Source: TMED23 sp913054205 (GTDB lineage: Bacteria; Pseudomonadota; Alphaproteobacteria; Rhodospirillales; UBA2165). Taken from it: a DNA stretch of 64,000 nucleotides. The stretch spans positions 26,321-90,320 of the forward strand of contig JAYGEG010000067.1 of assembly GCA_046582495.1 (NCBI GenBank). Direction: 5' to 3'. The notes beneath the pieces were generated by a model. It worked only from the letters and a program-made list of their open reading frames with translations, was not told where the DNA came from and ran no database searches. Made by a program: the position numbers and the translations under genes. Of the stretch, positions 51,396 to 60,870 are shown in pieces (the stretch's first letter is position 1; the number at the start of each line of letters is the position of its first letter).

Positions 51396-52049
51396 ATGAA
51401 AAATAAAAACCGCAAAAATGCACGCATACGATTAAGCCGTAAAGAGCGCGAACAGCAAATTATTGATGGAGCAGTGCGCTATTTTGCGGAAGTTGGGTTT
51501 GGCGGGCAAACACGGGAGCTCGCACGACGGCTTGGGATTTCACAATCTCTGTTATTTAGATATTTTCCGACAAAAGATGACATCGTTAAGCGAGTCTATG
51601 AAGAAGTTTACCTGCGCCGATGGCGGCCGGAATGGGAAATTCTGCTCAGTGATCGAAGCCGGTCGTTATCCGACCGCCTTAATCAATTCTATCATGAATA
51701 CACCAATGCCATTTTCGAATTTGAATGGGTGCGCATCCTGATTTTTTCAGGCATCAAAGGTGTTACCCTCTACCAGCAATACCTCAAACTCATTCACGAC
51801 AAAGTATTAAACCGTATTTGCACCGAACTTAGAGCAGAACAAAACCTCCCCGATCCAAAACAAACACCGATTACTGAACGGGAAATGGATTTGGCATGGA
51901 ATTTCCATGGCGGTATATTCTACATCGGTATTCGAAAATTTATTTATGGCACAGAGAAGCGAGAAAATTTTAAGGCTGCTATAAAGGACTCTATCGCGGT
52001 GTTTCTTGCCGGCGCCCCTTCTGTCTTCAAATCCATTTTGAAAAAATAA
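51396..52049 (+). CDS. TetR/AcrR family transcriptional regulator
   Basis: 217 residues from ATG 51396. The N-terminal helix-turn-helix domain reads Q-Q-I-I-D-G-A-V-R-Y-F-A-E-V-G-F, then T-R-E-L-A-R-R-L-G-I-S-Q-S-L-L-F-R-Y-F-P-T-K. It is preceded by a basic stretch. The C-terminal ligand domain is not assignable. Starts at GTG 51375 or ATG 51318 are also open. Divergent from the Mo-hydroxylase operon; the shared palindrome at 51266 recurs in front of the TRAP and cupin/monooxygenase operons, so this is the candidate regulator of all three. Confidence 0.9.
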   Translation: MKNKNRKNARIRLSRKEREQQIIDGAVRYFAEVGFGGQTRELARRLGISQSLLFRYFPTKDDIVKRVYEEVYLRRWRPEWEILLSDRSRSLSDRLNQFYHEYTNAIFEFEWVRILIFSGIKGVTLYQQYLKLIHDKVLNRICTELRAEQNLPDPKQTPITEREMDLAWNFHGGIFYIGIRKFIYGTEKRENFKAAIKDSIAVFLAGAPSVFKSILKK

Positions 52050-52145
52050 ATGGGCACCAAAAAGTTAGAATTGCAGACACCAAATACCTCCTATGATACT
52101 TTTTAGGCGTCTTGACTTCACACCCGCGTGAGTCATATGGTGTGC

Positions 52146-52163
52146 AGGTCTTATAGAAGACCT
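52146..52163. promoter_or_regulatory. Inverted repeat AGGTCTTATAGAAGACCT upstream of tctC
   Basis: Arms AGGTCTT/AAGACCT around ATAG, 53-70 bp upstream of ATG 52216. It shares 15 identical bases with the element upstream of dctQ. Confidence 0.6.
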
Positions 52164-52215
52164 AATCAACACCATTTCTAATTATGGTTTTAATTTTACA
52201 CAGGGAGAAACTCTT

Positions 52216-53274
52216 ATGATGGGGACCAAATTAGCCCTAACAGGCATGGCTTTAGGCGCTGCTGCACTTGCATTCCAACCTACTGCCGCACAGGCCGAAT
52301 GGCCAGAACGTCCAATCACTGTTGTCGTTATGTACGGTGCCGGTGGTGGTACCGATACAGTCATTCGCACACTCGTTGGTGAGATGGCCAAATCTACTGG
52401 CTGGAAAATCAACGTCATCAATAAGCCTGGCGCTGTTGGTGGTATTGCTACGAGATATGTAGGCGGCAAAAAGGCTGACGGTTACACACTTTTGGGTGCT
52501 GCTAACTACAATAAATATGCCAGCGTCATGGGTCACACGAAGACACGCGCTTGGAAAGATTGGCAATACATGCAGGCAGCGAACTCTCGCGGTAGCTGGG
52601 CCGTTCGTCCAGATTCTAAATTCAAAACCTTTGCAGACGTTATTGCCGCTGCTAAAGCAAACCCAGGAAAAGTCAGCATTTCAACCTCAGGCACAGGTGG
52701 TCTTTGGCATGAATTGGCTGCTGTTGTGGCTGTTGCCGCTGGCGTGACTTTGAAATACGTGCCTTACAAAGGCGGTAAAAACGCCACACTCGCCGGCTTG
52801 AACGGTGAAACCATGATTGCTGGTGGCGGTGTGCATGAGCATATCGAACATATTCGTGCCGGCAAACTGATTTCGATCCAACAGACTGGTGCAGCAGACA
52901 TTGATGCGGGCGGCGGAAAAATCATGAAATCCGTTGGTAATTTCTTACCACAAATCAAAGGTCAATTACCGTTCTCCGGCATTTATAACTTGGCGATGCT
53001 TAAAAGCGTCGACAAATCAATCCAAGAAAAAGTTCAAAAAGCTTTTGTCGCTGCGGTTAAATCCGACACCTTTGCGAAAGTTGCGAAGAAAAAATTCTTC
53101 GAAATCGATATTCGTTTAGGCGCACAAGCCAACCGCCGGGCTGCTCAAGTTGAAGTTCAAACGGCAGCAACTTTTGAAAAACTAAAAATCAAAGGTGCGC
53201 TCTCCCTAAAGCAACTTGGTTTGCCTAAGCCGGCTGACTTTGACGCTTGGTGGGCCAAGAACGGCACTAAATAA
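52216..53274 (+). CDS. Tripartite tricarboxylate transporter binding protein (TctC/Bug family)
   Basis: 352-residue periplasmic receptor. A signal peptide (L-T-G-M-A-L-G-A-A-A-L-A-F, ending A-Q-A-E-W) is followed by the Bug-family start W-P-E-R-P-I-T-V-V-V-M-Y-G-A-G-G-G-T-D. Next come N-K-P-G-A-V-G-G and P-G-K-V-S-I-S-T-S-G-T-G-G. GGGAG precedes the start. Bug proteins bind carboxylates, amides or aromatic acids. Followed by a hairpin and then tctB and tctA. Confidence 0.92.
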   Translation: MMGTKLALTGMALGAAALAFQPTAAQAEWPERPITVVVMYGAGGGTDTVIRTLVGEMAKSTGWKINVINKPGAVGGIATRYVGGKKADGYTLLGAANYNKYASVMGHTKTRAWKDWQYMQAANSRGSWAVRPDSKFKTFADVIAAAKANPGKVSISTSGTGGLWHELAAVVAVAAGVTLKYVPYKGGKNATLAGLNGETMIAGGGVHEHIEHIRAGKLISIQQTGAADIDAGGGKIMKSVGNFLPQIKGQLPFSGIYNLAMLKSVDKSIQEKVQKAFVAAVKSDTFAKVAKKKFFEIDIRLGAQANRRAAQVEVQTAATFEKLKIKGALSLKQLGLPKPADFDAWWAKNGTK

Positions 53275-53312
53275 CTTTTCTCTCCTACGCAATGCGTATA
53301 CGTTAACGACTA

Positions 53313-53350
53313 GGGTGGACTGCACTAAAAGCAGTTCACCCAGTTTTTTA
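53313..53350 (+). terminator. Hairpin and T-run between tctC and tctB
   Basis: GGGTGGACTGC (53313-53323) pairs with GCAGTTCACCC (53331-53341), with one G-U pair, around ACTAAAA; a T-run starts at 53344. A partial terminator here would let more binding protein than permease be made. Confidence 0.75.
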
Positions 53351-53407
53351 TTTTGCAAACGCGGCAAAATAATCTCAAATCAACCAACGAAAAAGGCCCA
53401 TTTAGCA

Positions 53408-54022
53408 ATGGCCGACCAAAAGAAATCCAGACTAGAAGCTGATATCGAAAGTCTCGAAAAAGGTATCTTTACCGGTGAAGAAGGCGGCGATGAGCGCTCC
53501 TCTCCCCATAAAGACTTTATTGCTTCCATCGTAGTTGCCATCTTTGGCGCTTTTTCGATGTATTTTTCGCTACAACTCGGCGCGCCCGAGAGCCTTTATA
53601 CCGCGCCGGGTCTCCTGCCGTTCGTTACAGGGGCCAGCCTAATCTTAATGGCGTGGGGATTATTCGTTAAAACTAGGCGCCGCTACGGCATGGAAGAAAT
53701 GCTCAAAAGCGAAGGCACGCGGGCGATCTCCGCGTATCTCGCCGAAACTGAGAACCGCCGCACGCTGTTGCTGATGACGATCGTTGGCTTGTATGTCATC
53801 GTCCTCGGCCAAATGGATTTTGATTGGCGTTTTAAAACCAGTTTTTACACCTTCCGTTTTTCCGGATTTGAGGCGATTTCCATTCCGGTCATCTTCGTTA
53901 TCCTGCGTTTTTTCTGGCGCTCTACTCTGCTCAATTGTTTTTTGGTTGCAACAGGAATTGTTGTCTTCTTGGCCGTCGTTTTCCGAGACGGTTTTCTGAT
54001 TCTTCTGCCTGGTGCAGGGTGA
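53408..54022 (+). CDS. Tripartite tricarboxylate transporter small permease (TctB)
   Basis: 204 residues from ATG 53408 with a polar N-terminal tail of about 35 residues, then four hydrophobic helices (I-V-V-A-I-F-G-A-F-S-M-Y-F, G-L-L-P-F-V-T-G-A-S-L-I-L). The late R-D-G-F-L-I-L-L-P is also seen. TctB sequences vary; the assignment rests on helix pattern and position between tctC and tctA. tctA begins 11 bp downstream. Confidence 0.85.
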   Translation: MADQKKSRLEADIESLEKGIFTGEEGGDERSSPHKDFIASIVVAIFGAFSMYFSLQLGAPESLYTAPGLLPFVTGASLILMAWGLFVKTRRRYGMEEMLKSEGTRAISAYLAETENRRTLLLMTIVGLYVIVLGQMDFDWRFKTSFYTFRFSGFEAISIPVIFVILRFFWRSTLLNCFLVATGIVVFLAVVFRDGFLILLPGAG

Positions 54023-54033
54023 GGAGACGATAA

Positions 54034-55524
54034 ATGTTTGAACTTCAAGAAGTCCTCACACAAGCCGCCATTGCCTTTCATCCTTGGATGATCTGGGTCT
54101 GCCTCTTAGGTGTTACGCTCGGTATTCTCTGGGGCGCGATGCCGGGTCTTTCGACAACAATGGCGATGGCACTGTTAATCGGCCTTTCAACCGGCATGAG
54201 CCAACATGTCGCCATCATGTTTATGTTGGGCGTCTATACCGGCAGCGTGTTCGGCGGTGCGATTTCCGCTGTGCTCATCAACATTCCAGGAACGCCGGAT
54301 GCCGTGCCAACGATGATAGAAGGCCATAAATTGGCCCTACGCGGTGAAGGTGGCTTGGCGCTCGGCACGGCCATTATGGGCTCTTTCATGGGTAACTGGA
54401 TCGGCATTATTCTGCTGATTACTTTCATTCCTGCCATTCTCTTTTTGGCGCTGCAATTCCGTTCTTGGGAAATGTTCCTGCTCTCCATGTGGGGCATCGC
54501 GATCTGCGGCTCCATGGCGGCTGGCGACATGCCGATTAAAGGTTGGATTTCGGGCTGGATTGGTTTGATGATTTCCTTTGTTGGTCTTGATATCATTCAT
54601 GGTGTCGCGCGCTTTACGTTTGGTGTGCGCACGCTGGAAGATGGTATCAGCTATATCCCGCTGCTGATCGGCTTGTTTGGCCTGACGGAAATTCTTAAAG
54701 TTCTGCCGCAAAAAAGCCCGCCGGGTATCCCGAGCGAAGTTGGCCGCATTATTCCGCCGATGAAACAATTGATGAAGTACTCCAAAGCCGCTTTTCGATC
54801 CGGCATTATCGGCACGATCATTGGTGCCATTCCAGGCGCGGGCGCGAATGTCGCGTCGTTCCTATCTTATGATATCGGACGCCGCCGCGCCGGCGAGGAA
54901 GAACGCCAGAAATGGGGCAAAGGATCTTACGAAGCCATTGTCTGTGCAGAAGTTGCTAATAACGCCAACATCGGCGGTTCGATGCTGCCGACTCTCACCT
55001 TAGGCATTCCCGGAAACGCTGCAGCGGCTGCGATCCTGGCAGCACTTGAAATGAAGAACGTTGTTGTTGGCCCGACCATCCAGACGGAAAATCCCGGCAT
55101 TATATTCTTTATTTACATCGGCCTGATCATTGCCAACTTCCTGATGTATGGCATGGCGATTGCGCTGATCAAACCCTGCGTCAAACTGTTCAGCTTGCCA
55201 CGCACGCTTTTGATGCCGCTGATCATCCCGATCTGTGTCATGGGCTCTTTTGCTGTCGCGCTGAACTACTTCGATGTTTATCTCATGTTCATTGCCGGCA
55301 TCGTCGGCTACATTCTGCACCGCTTTGGCTTCCCGCTGGCGCCGATGGTGTTGGCTGTAATCCTGGGCCCGCTCGCAGACGAAAATATGCGCCGCGCACT
55401 ACTCCTGTTTGAAGACGAACACTGGTGGTCAATCCTCATAGACCGGCCCATCGGCACTATATTGCTGGTGATTGTGATCTACACGTTCTATGACGGCATT
55501 TTCAAACGCGGCAAGGAACAATAA
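54034..55524 (+). CDS. Tripartite tricarboxylate transporter large permease (TctA)
   Basis: 496-residue permease with about twelve helices. TctA signatures are G-A-M-P-G-L-S-T-T-M-A-M-A-L-L, Y-T-G-S-V-F-G-G-A-I-S-A-V-L-I-N-I-P-G-T-P-D-A, and the second half repeat G-A-I-P-G-A-G-A-N-V-A-S-F. G-I-P-G-N-A-A-A-A follows. Both glycine/proline repeats are intact. Ends 8 bp before the convergent moaB stop with no hairpin between. Confidence 0.95.
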   Translation: MFELQEVLTQAAIAFHPWMIWVCLLGVTLGILWGAMPGLSTTMAMALLIGLSTGMSQHVAIMFMLGVYTGSVFGGAISAVLINIPGTPDAVPTMIEGHKLALRGEGGLALGTAIMGSFMGNWIGIILLITFIPAILFLALQFRSWEMFLLSMWGIAICGSMAAGDMPIKGWISGWIGLMISFVGLDIIHGVARFTFGVRTLEDGISYIPLLIGLFGLTEILKVLPQKSPPGIPSEVGRIIPPMKQLMKYSKAAFRSGIIGTIIGAIPGAGANVASFLSYDIGRRRAGEEERQKWGKGSYEAIVCAEVANNANIGGSMLPTLTLGIPGNAAAAAILAALEMKNVVVGPTIQTENPGIIFFIYIGLIIANFLMYGMAIALIKPCVKLFSLPRTLLMPLIIPICVMGSFAVALNYFDVYLMFIAGIVGYILHRFGFPLAPMVLAVILGPLADENMRRALLLFEDEHWWSILIDRPIGTILLVIVIYTFYDGIFKRGKEQ

Positions 55525-55532
55525 CAATTTAT

Positions 55533-56063
55533 CTACTTTTCGGTGAGGCGGGGCATTAGCTCGACGAAGTTACACGGCTTGAAGCGGTAGTCGAGTTGAT
55601 GAACCAGGATATCATCCCAAGCGTCTTTGCAGGCACCTGGAGAGCCGGGCAGCGCGAACAAATAGGTGCCGCCGGCAACGCCACCTGTTGCCCGTGATTG
55701 GATGGTTGAGGTGCCAATTTTATCGAAGCTGAGCATACGGAACAGCTCACCGAATCCGGGGATGTCTTTTTCATAAACAGCCTGGAAGGCTTCCGGCGTG
55801 ACGTCGCGGCCGGTCACGCCCGTGCCGCCCGTCGAAATCACCACATCGACCTCATCCTGGGCGATCCATTCCTGGAGTTTTGCCACAATGCTATCAACAT
55901 CGTCTTTGACAATCTCTCGGTCAATGACAACATGACCGGCGCCTTCGATGCGATCAGCCAGCGTGTTGCCGGATTTATCGTCGTCACGCGTACGTGTATC
56001 AGAAACTGTTAAAACAGCAATGTTGACCGGCAGAAATTCCCGGTCTCCGGTAACCTGGTTCAT
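55533..56063 (-). CDS. moaB: Molybdenum cofactor biosynthesis protein B
   Basis: 176-residue protein of the MoaB/Mog family, which adenylylates molybdopterin before metal insertion. It has V-L-T-V-S-D-T-R-T, the ATP/molybdopterin loop S-T-G-G-T-G-V-T-G-R-D-V-T, and L-P-G-S-P-G-A. Its ATG overlaps the lytic transglycosylase stop (TAATG). Its product is needed for molybdoenzymes such as the hydroxylase 6 kb away, though this locus is a common chromosomal site for moaB. Confidence 0.93.
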   Translation of the reverse strand: MNQVTGDREFLPVNIAVLTVSDTRTRDDDKSGNTLADRIEGAGHVVIDREIVKDDVDSIVAKLQEWIAQDEVDVVISTGGTGVTGRDVTPEAFQAVYEKDIPGFGELFRMLSFDKIGTSTIQSRATGGVAGGTYLFALPGSPGACKDAWDDILVHQLDYRFKPCNFVELMPRLTEK

Positions 56064-57907
56064 TATTTTGGACTTTCTTCTGCGACTTCTACGTCGGAGT
56101 CACCTGCCGATTGATAGGTCGGCCATTTACCGGCCGCAACCAAATCCAGCGACGGCGTCGGGTTGTTAAAGCGCGCCTGATAAATCCAATAATTGGTCAG
56201 CACGCGTTCAACAAAAATACGCGTTTCTCGCGACGGAATGCTCTCAATAAACAACAACGCATCGTCATTGTGTTTGATTTTGCGGGTCCATTTATTGAGG
56301 TTGCCCGGCCCGCCATTCCACGCTGTGACCATGCGGAACAAATCACCTTTGATGCGTTTATCCTTCATTAATATGTCGATATATTTTTGACCCAAAGAGA
56401 CGTTTTTTTCAGGATCAAACAGCGTATCTCGGTTACGCTTAGAGCCGTGCAAGCGGCGATCCCTGGCAACAAAGCTGGCTGTACGGGGCATAAGCTGCAT
56501 AAGCCCGCGCGCACCGCGGTGGCTTTTGGCCTTTGGATTAAAGCCGGATTCTTGACGAATGAGCGCCAGAATCAAAGACCGATCAATCACCGCACCGCTT
56601 TTGGTTGGCAAGGCCGGCGCTGGATAGGCCGTACTATCAAACAGACTTGAGCCGGAAGCGACCAGCATATTTCCGATCCGCATCGCAAGCGATGGCATGT
56701 TGGCCCGGTCGGCCAGCGCCATCATTGCCCGGGCAAGCTCTGGTTTTGCTGACGAGAACAACATTCGTAACTCGCGTTCAGCCCGATGATCTTCGCCTAT
56801 TTGCAATAAACTCACCGCACGCTGGCCACCTCGCGCCTTTGAAAGCTCAGCCAGTGCATCCTTGGCTAGGGGCGGCGGCGCCCAATTGTATTTAACTTCG
56901 AGCCCTAACAAGCGGCGCGCCAAAATACCGTAGAACGTCCGTGGATAGGCGGAGGCTAATGCAAGATACTTATTATAGAGAGCGGGTTTTCGAATTTTAA
57001 TACTCGCCCGCGCTGCCCAAAATGCCCCTGCAGTCACCAACCAAGGTGATGAGTAAGCTGACACTGAAACCGCTTCAAAATGTCTGCGAGAGGTATCAAA
57101 GTTTCCAAGCCTCCAGGAAGCTAAAGCCGCCGTCCAATGCGCCTCAGGCAAATACTTGCCGGATCGCTTTACCGCCTGATTGGACCAGTCATAAGCCCAT
57201 TTATCGCGGCCATCACCGTAATAACCTCGCGCCAGACGTGCTTTCGATCGATCAAGTTTCACCGGATGGAACAGTTTATTGACGCGCTTACTACGCACTA
57301 GTTTTTTATAAGGTTTGGTCCAGCCTTTGCGCAGATAATTGCGCATTCTGCGTTCCAGACCACGACGCTCTTGGCGTTGTGCACGATTGAGTTTGCGGCG
57401 CGGATTGTAAACAGCATAACCAAGATTGCGGCCATCATGCCCCGATTGGGTAAACAGGGACCCCACCGGTTTTTTCGGCATTTTCCAATTCTTTGGTCGC
57501 CGCTTTAAAGCCAAATTATACAACCGACGCGCCTGTGGATGATCCGCATATTTGTCCAGCCAGGCCTTTAGTTCTTTATAGCGCGAGCGATATTTGGTGG
57601 GGTGCAGATAGCGCTGAGCCAATATGTGACCCATCAATATTTTATTGTCGAGCTTGTTGACCATTTTGTCGGCGGCCCGCCAATCGCCATTTTCCTGTAA
57701 TTTGAAAATAACGCGGTAGCGGCTGGCATCCGATTCGGACACGATGCCGGCAATATTGGCGGCTTTAAATAGCTTCGCTGTGCCCGTTTCTTCTGTAAAA
57801 GCCGGCGATTTCGGCGCCGCCACAGCGTCGCCCACGCCTAATGACAGCACAAAACCAGCCATTACCGCACAACCGAGCAAATAAGATGTGGGGGACTTAA
57901 AATTCAT
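56063..57907 (-). CDS. Soluble lytic murein transglycosylase
   Basis: 614 residues from ATG 57907, starting with a signal peptide (L-L-G-C-A-V-M-A-G-F-V-L-S-L-G, ending A-V-A-A-P). A long alpha-superhelical domain (Slt70-like) is followed by the GEWL-fold catalytic domain. That domain has L-I-R-Q-E-S-G-F-N-P (catalytic Glu), G-A-R-G-L-M-Q-L-M-P, and A-W-N-G-G-P-G-N. It cleaves peptidoglycan glycan strands in the periplasm to anhydromuropeptides. An ATG seven codons upstream (57928) is also open. Coupled to moaB. Confidence 0.93.
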   Translation of the reverse strand: MNFKSPTSYLLGCAVMAGFVLSLGVGDAVAAPKSPAFTEETGTAKLFKAANIAGIVSESDASRYRVIFKLQENGDWRAADKMVNKLDNKILMGHILAQRYLHPTKYRSRYKELKAWLDKYADHPQARRLYNLALKRRPKNWKMPKKPVGSLFTQSGHDGRNLGYAVYNPRRKLNRAQRQERRGLERRMRNYLRKGWTKPYKKLVRSKRVNKLFHPVKLDRSKARLARGYYGDGRDKWAYDWSNQAVKRSGKYLPEAHWTAALASWRLGNFDTSRRHFEAVSVSAYSSPWLVTAGAFWAARASIKIRKPALYNKYLALASAYPRTFYGILARRLLGLEVKYNWAPPPLAKDALAELSKARGGQRAVSLLQIGEDHRAERELRMLFSSAKPELARAMMALADRANMPSLAMRIGNMLVASGSSLFDSTAYPAPALPTKSGAVIDRSLILALIRQESGFNPKAKSHRGARGLMQLMPRTASFVARDRRLHGSKRNRDTLFDPEKNVSLGQKYIDILMKDKRIKGDLFRMVTAWNGGPGNLNKWTRKIKHNDDALLFIESIPSRETRIFVERVLTNYWIYQARFNNPTPSLDLVAAGKWPTYQSAGDSDVEVAEESPK

Positions 57908-58109
57908 AGAGTTGATGTAATCCCTCAAAAGCCAAATTTCTAGAGTTAGTTATACATAAAAAGATGAACAAAAACCTGCTAAGCAAGTTCATAAATTTTA
58001 GCTAAACTACGGGAATCTGCCGTTTCTGGCAATAGACGTTATTTATCCGACATGGAAACTGAATTGGCAAAACTCATTTTAAGTGTTTGTTGATTGAAGC
58101 CTACCTTAT

Positions 58110-58955
58110 CTATCGAATTTTTTGTTTTATTTCCATGAGATCACGCCACGCCTCGCGTTTATGGGCCGGAGAGCGCAATAAATAGGCGGGGTGGTAAAAC
58201 GCCATTGTCTGGATCGGCGCCGGCAATTTTGGTGTCGAATATTCCATCCATTGACCGCGCAGCTTGGTAATTCCCTCCTGACGCGCAAGCAGGGTTTTCG
58301 AAGCGGGACCGCCCAATAATACCAAGATGTCCGGATCGACCAATTCAATATGGCGCTCAATAAATGGCAAACAGGTGGCGATTTCACCGGTTGTCGGATT
58401 GCGATTGCCGGGCGGGCGCCAAAAAACAATATTGGTAATGTAATAGTTGGAGCGATCCAAATCGATAGATGCCAGCATGCGATCCAGCAACTGCCCGCTC
58501 GCGCCGACAAACGGCAATCCCTTGCGGTCTTCGTCTGCACCAGGGGCTTCTCCAATGAACATAATTTTAGCCTCAGGATTGCCATCTGCAAAAACTGTAT
58601 TCATCGCTGTTTTTTTCAAGGCGCAGTCATCAAACGCTTCAACGGCTGCCTTTAGTTCTGCGATAGAATTTGCCGCCCCTGCCGCTGTAACAGCCGATTG
58701 GATCGCGCGCTCCGGCGCTGAGCTTTGAGGCCGGGACGGTCCAGAAGACCCAGTTGTTTGGCGCTGTGACAGGCCCTCAGGCGTTCTCGATCGTGTTGTC
58801 TTTTGAGCCTGAGTTGACGGGGGCTTTTGAGGCCGTTCCGCCAGCTTGGCCGCAGTCGCAGCAAATTGATCAATGGGCACCTCACCAATGCATTCATCGA
58901 TCCCGGCTTCAACCTGCCAAATCAAATCTTCTCGAATGGAATTGTTCCCCTGCAT
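58110..58955 (-). CDS. Uracil-DNA glycosylase, family 4-like
   Basis: 281 residues with a Pro/Ser/Arg-rich variable N-terminal third and a C-terminal glycosylase domain. The uracil pocket motif is G-E-A-P-G-A-D-E-D, with G-L-P-F-V-G-A-S-G-Q-L-L-D-R-M-L. G-N-R-N-P-T-T-G-E-I and the late H-P-A-Y-L-L-R complete the domain. It removes uracil from DNA. Family 4 enzymes usually hold a [4Fe-4S] cluster with four cysteines; here the first site is a single C-A-L-K-K-T-A rather than a C-x2-C pair, so the cluster may be missing or different. Divergent from the ETF-QO gene. Confidence 0.88.
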   Translation of the reverse strand: MQGNNSIREDLIWQVEAGIDECIGEVPIDQFAATAAKLAERPQKPPSTQAQKTTRSRTPEGLSQRQTTGSSGPSRPQSSAPERAIQSAVTAAGAANSIAELKAAVEAFDDCALKKTAMNTVFADGNPEAKIMFIGEAPGADEDRKGLPFVGASGQLLDRMLASIDLDRSNYYITNIVFWRPPGNRNPTTGEIATCLPFIERHIELVDPDILVLLGGPASKTLLARQEGITKLRGQWMEYSTPKLPAPIQTMAFYHPAYLLRSPAHKREAWRDLMEIKQKIR

Positions 58956-59097
58956 CTGGCAAATGTACCAGAGCGCTCTTAAAAATACACGAGGAAAGAC
59001 ACGAGGTTCAGCTGCGATTTGCAGCAGGTTCTACCCAAACCCGTTTTGCCATGATATAGAATTTGAAAATCAACGTTATAACAGCGGTGGTACCAAG

Positions 59098-60756
59098 ATG
59101 AATGACGAAGCGATCGTCGAACGCGACTCAATGGAAGTCGACATTGTAATAGTCGGTGCCGGTCCTTCAGGATTGTCGGCTGCAATTCGCCTCATGCAAT
59201 TGGCGTCTGAAAAAGACCATGAACTCAGCGTCTGCATCGTCGAGAAAGGCTCTGAGGTTGGTGCACATATCCTGTCAGGTGCGGTGTTGGAAACCCGTGC
59301 ATTAGATGAATTGATTCCTGATTGGAAAGAAAAAGGGGCCCCTCTAAACACACCGGTCACCGCTGAAAAAATGATGTTTTTGTCCAAAACTGGAGCAACC
59401 AGCGTACCCGGGCTATTTCTGCCGCTGGCAATGCACAATAAAGGCAATTACATAATCAGCCTTGGCAATCTCTGCCGCTGGCTGGGCGAGCAAGCTGAAG
59501 CACTCGGTGTCGAAATTTATCCCGGCTTTGCGGCAAGCGAAATCCTCTATAATGATGATGGATCTGTCAAAGGCATTGCGACCGGCGATATGGGCGTTTC
59601 AGAAGACAGCACGCCCGGACCCAATTTCCAGCCCGGCATGGAGCTTCACGCAAAATATACCTTCTTTTCAGAAGGCTGCCGGGGTCATCTCGGACAACAA
59701 CTCAAAGAAAAGTTTGATCTTGAGAAAGATGTCCAAACCCAAACCTATGGCATCGGCATCAAAGAACTATGGGAGGTCGAACCGACAAAGCATAAACCAG
59801 GTTTGATCCTCCACACGGCGGGCTGGCCACTTGATAATGATACCTATGGTGGATCGTTTCTCTACCATCTCGAAGACAATCAGGTCGCGATTGGTTTTGT
59901 CATTGGGCTCGATTATCAAAATCCCTATCTCAGTCCCTATGACGAGTTTCAGCGTTTTAAAACCCACCCTTCTATACGGCCCACACTTGAGGGTGGACGG
60001 CGCATTTCCTACGGCGCGCGTGCCTTAAATGAAGGTGGCATACAGTGCCTGCCGAAGCTTCATTTTCCGGGCGGCGTTTTGGCCGGATGTGATGCCGGCA
60101 CCCTCAACATGCCAAAAATCAAAGGCACACATACGGCGATGAAATCCGGCATGTTGGCGGCTGAAACTGCTTTTGCAGCTATATTAGACGGCCGCGCCAA
60201 TGATGATTTGGCCGAATATGGACAAGCCTTCAAAAACTCCTGGGTGCAGGATGAACTTCAAAGCGCGCGCAATGTCAGGCCATCTTTTAAATGGGGTTTG
60301 TGGGGCGGCACTCTATATACCGGTATCGATCAGCTATTACTGCGCGGTAAAGCACCCTGGACACTCAAACATCATGGTGCCGATCACGAACAACTTAAGA
60401 AGGCCAGCGCCTGTACGCCGATTGATTACCCAAAACCTGATGGTGAGATCACTTTTGACAAACTCACCAGCGTTTCATTTTCTGCGACCAATCATGAAGA
60501 AGACCAACCTGTCCATTTGATTCTCAAAGATGACAGCGTGCCGGTAAACGTAAACTTGGCCGAGTATGATGGACCGGAGGTGCGGTTTTGCCCTGCCGGT
60601 GTCTATGAATTTGTCGAAGACGGCGATAGTCAGCGGATGCAGATCAATGCGCAGAACTGCGTCCATTGCAAAACCTGCGATATTAAAGACCCGACCCAGA
60701 ATATAGTGTGGGTTACGCCTGAAGGCGGTGGAGGTCCGAATTATCCAAACATGTAA
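59098..60756 (+). CDS. Electron transfer flavoprotein-ubiquinone oxidoreductase
   Basis: Membrane-associated flavoprotein that passes electrons from ETF (fed by acyl-CoA and methylated-amine dehydrogenases) to ubiquinone. It has 552 residues from ATG 59098. The FAD motif is V-D-I-V-I-V-G-A-G-P-S-G-L, followed by G-A-H-I-L-S-G-A-V-L-E. The C-terminal ferredoxin-like part holds one [4Fe-4S] cluster with C-P-A-G-V-Y-E-F and C-V-H-C-K-T-C-D-I-K-D-P. The last residues G-G-G-G-P-N-Y-P-N-M are typical. The upstream open frame to 58873 lies antisense to the glycosylase. Confidence 0.96.
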   Translation: MNDEAIVERDSMEVDIVIVGAGPSGLSAAIRLMQLASEKDHELSVCIVEKGSEVGAHILSGAVLETRALDELIPDWKEKGAPLNTPVTAEKMMFLSKTGATSVPGLFLPLAMHNKGNYIISLGNLCRWLGEQAEALGVEIYPGFAASEILYNDDGSVKGIATGDMGVSEDSTPGPNFQPGMELHAKYTFFSEGCRGHLGQQLKEKFDLEKDVQTQTYGIGIKELWEVEPTKHKPGLILHTAGWPLDNDTYGGSFLYHLEDNQVAIGFVIGLDYQNPYLSPYDEFQRFKTHPSIRPTLEGGRRISYGARALNEGGIQCLPKLHFPGGVLAGCDAGTLNMPKIKGTHTAMKSGMLAAETAFAAILDGRANDDLAEYGQAFKNSWVQDELQSARNVRPSFKWGLWGGTLYTGIDQLLLRGKAPWTLKHHGADHEQLKKASACTPIDYPKPDGEITFDKLTSVSFSATNHEEDQPVHLILKDDSVPVNVNLAEYDGPEVRFCPAGVYEFVEDGDSQRMQINAQNCVHCKTCDIKDPTQNIVWVTPEGGGGPNYPNM

Positions 60757-60870
60757 AAGTGAAGATTAAATCTTACTTTGTGTGGCCTCTGGGTTTGAGA
60801 AATTCGCGAGAGAAGGTTAAACTATCAGCTCGCTTCTAAACGATATGGGCTAAAGATAAGAAGGCGCTCA

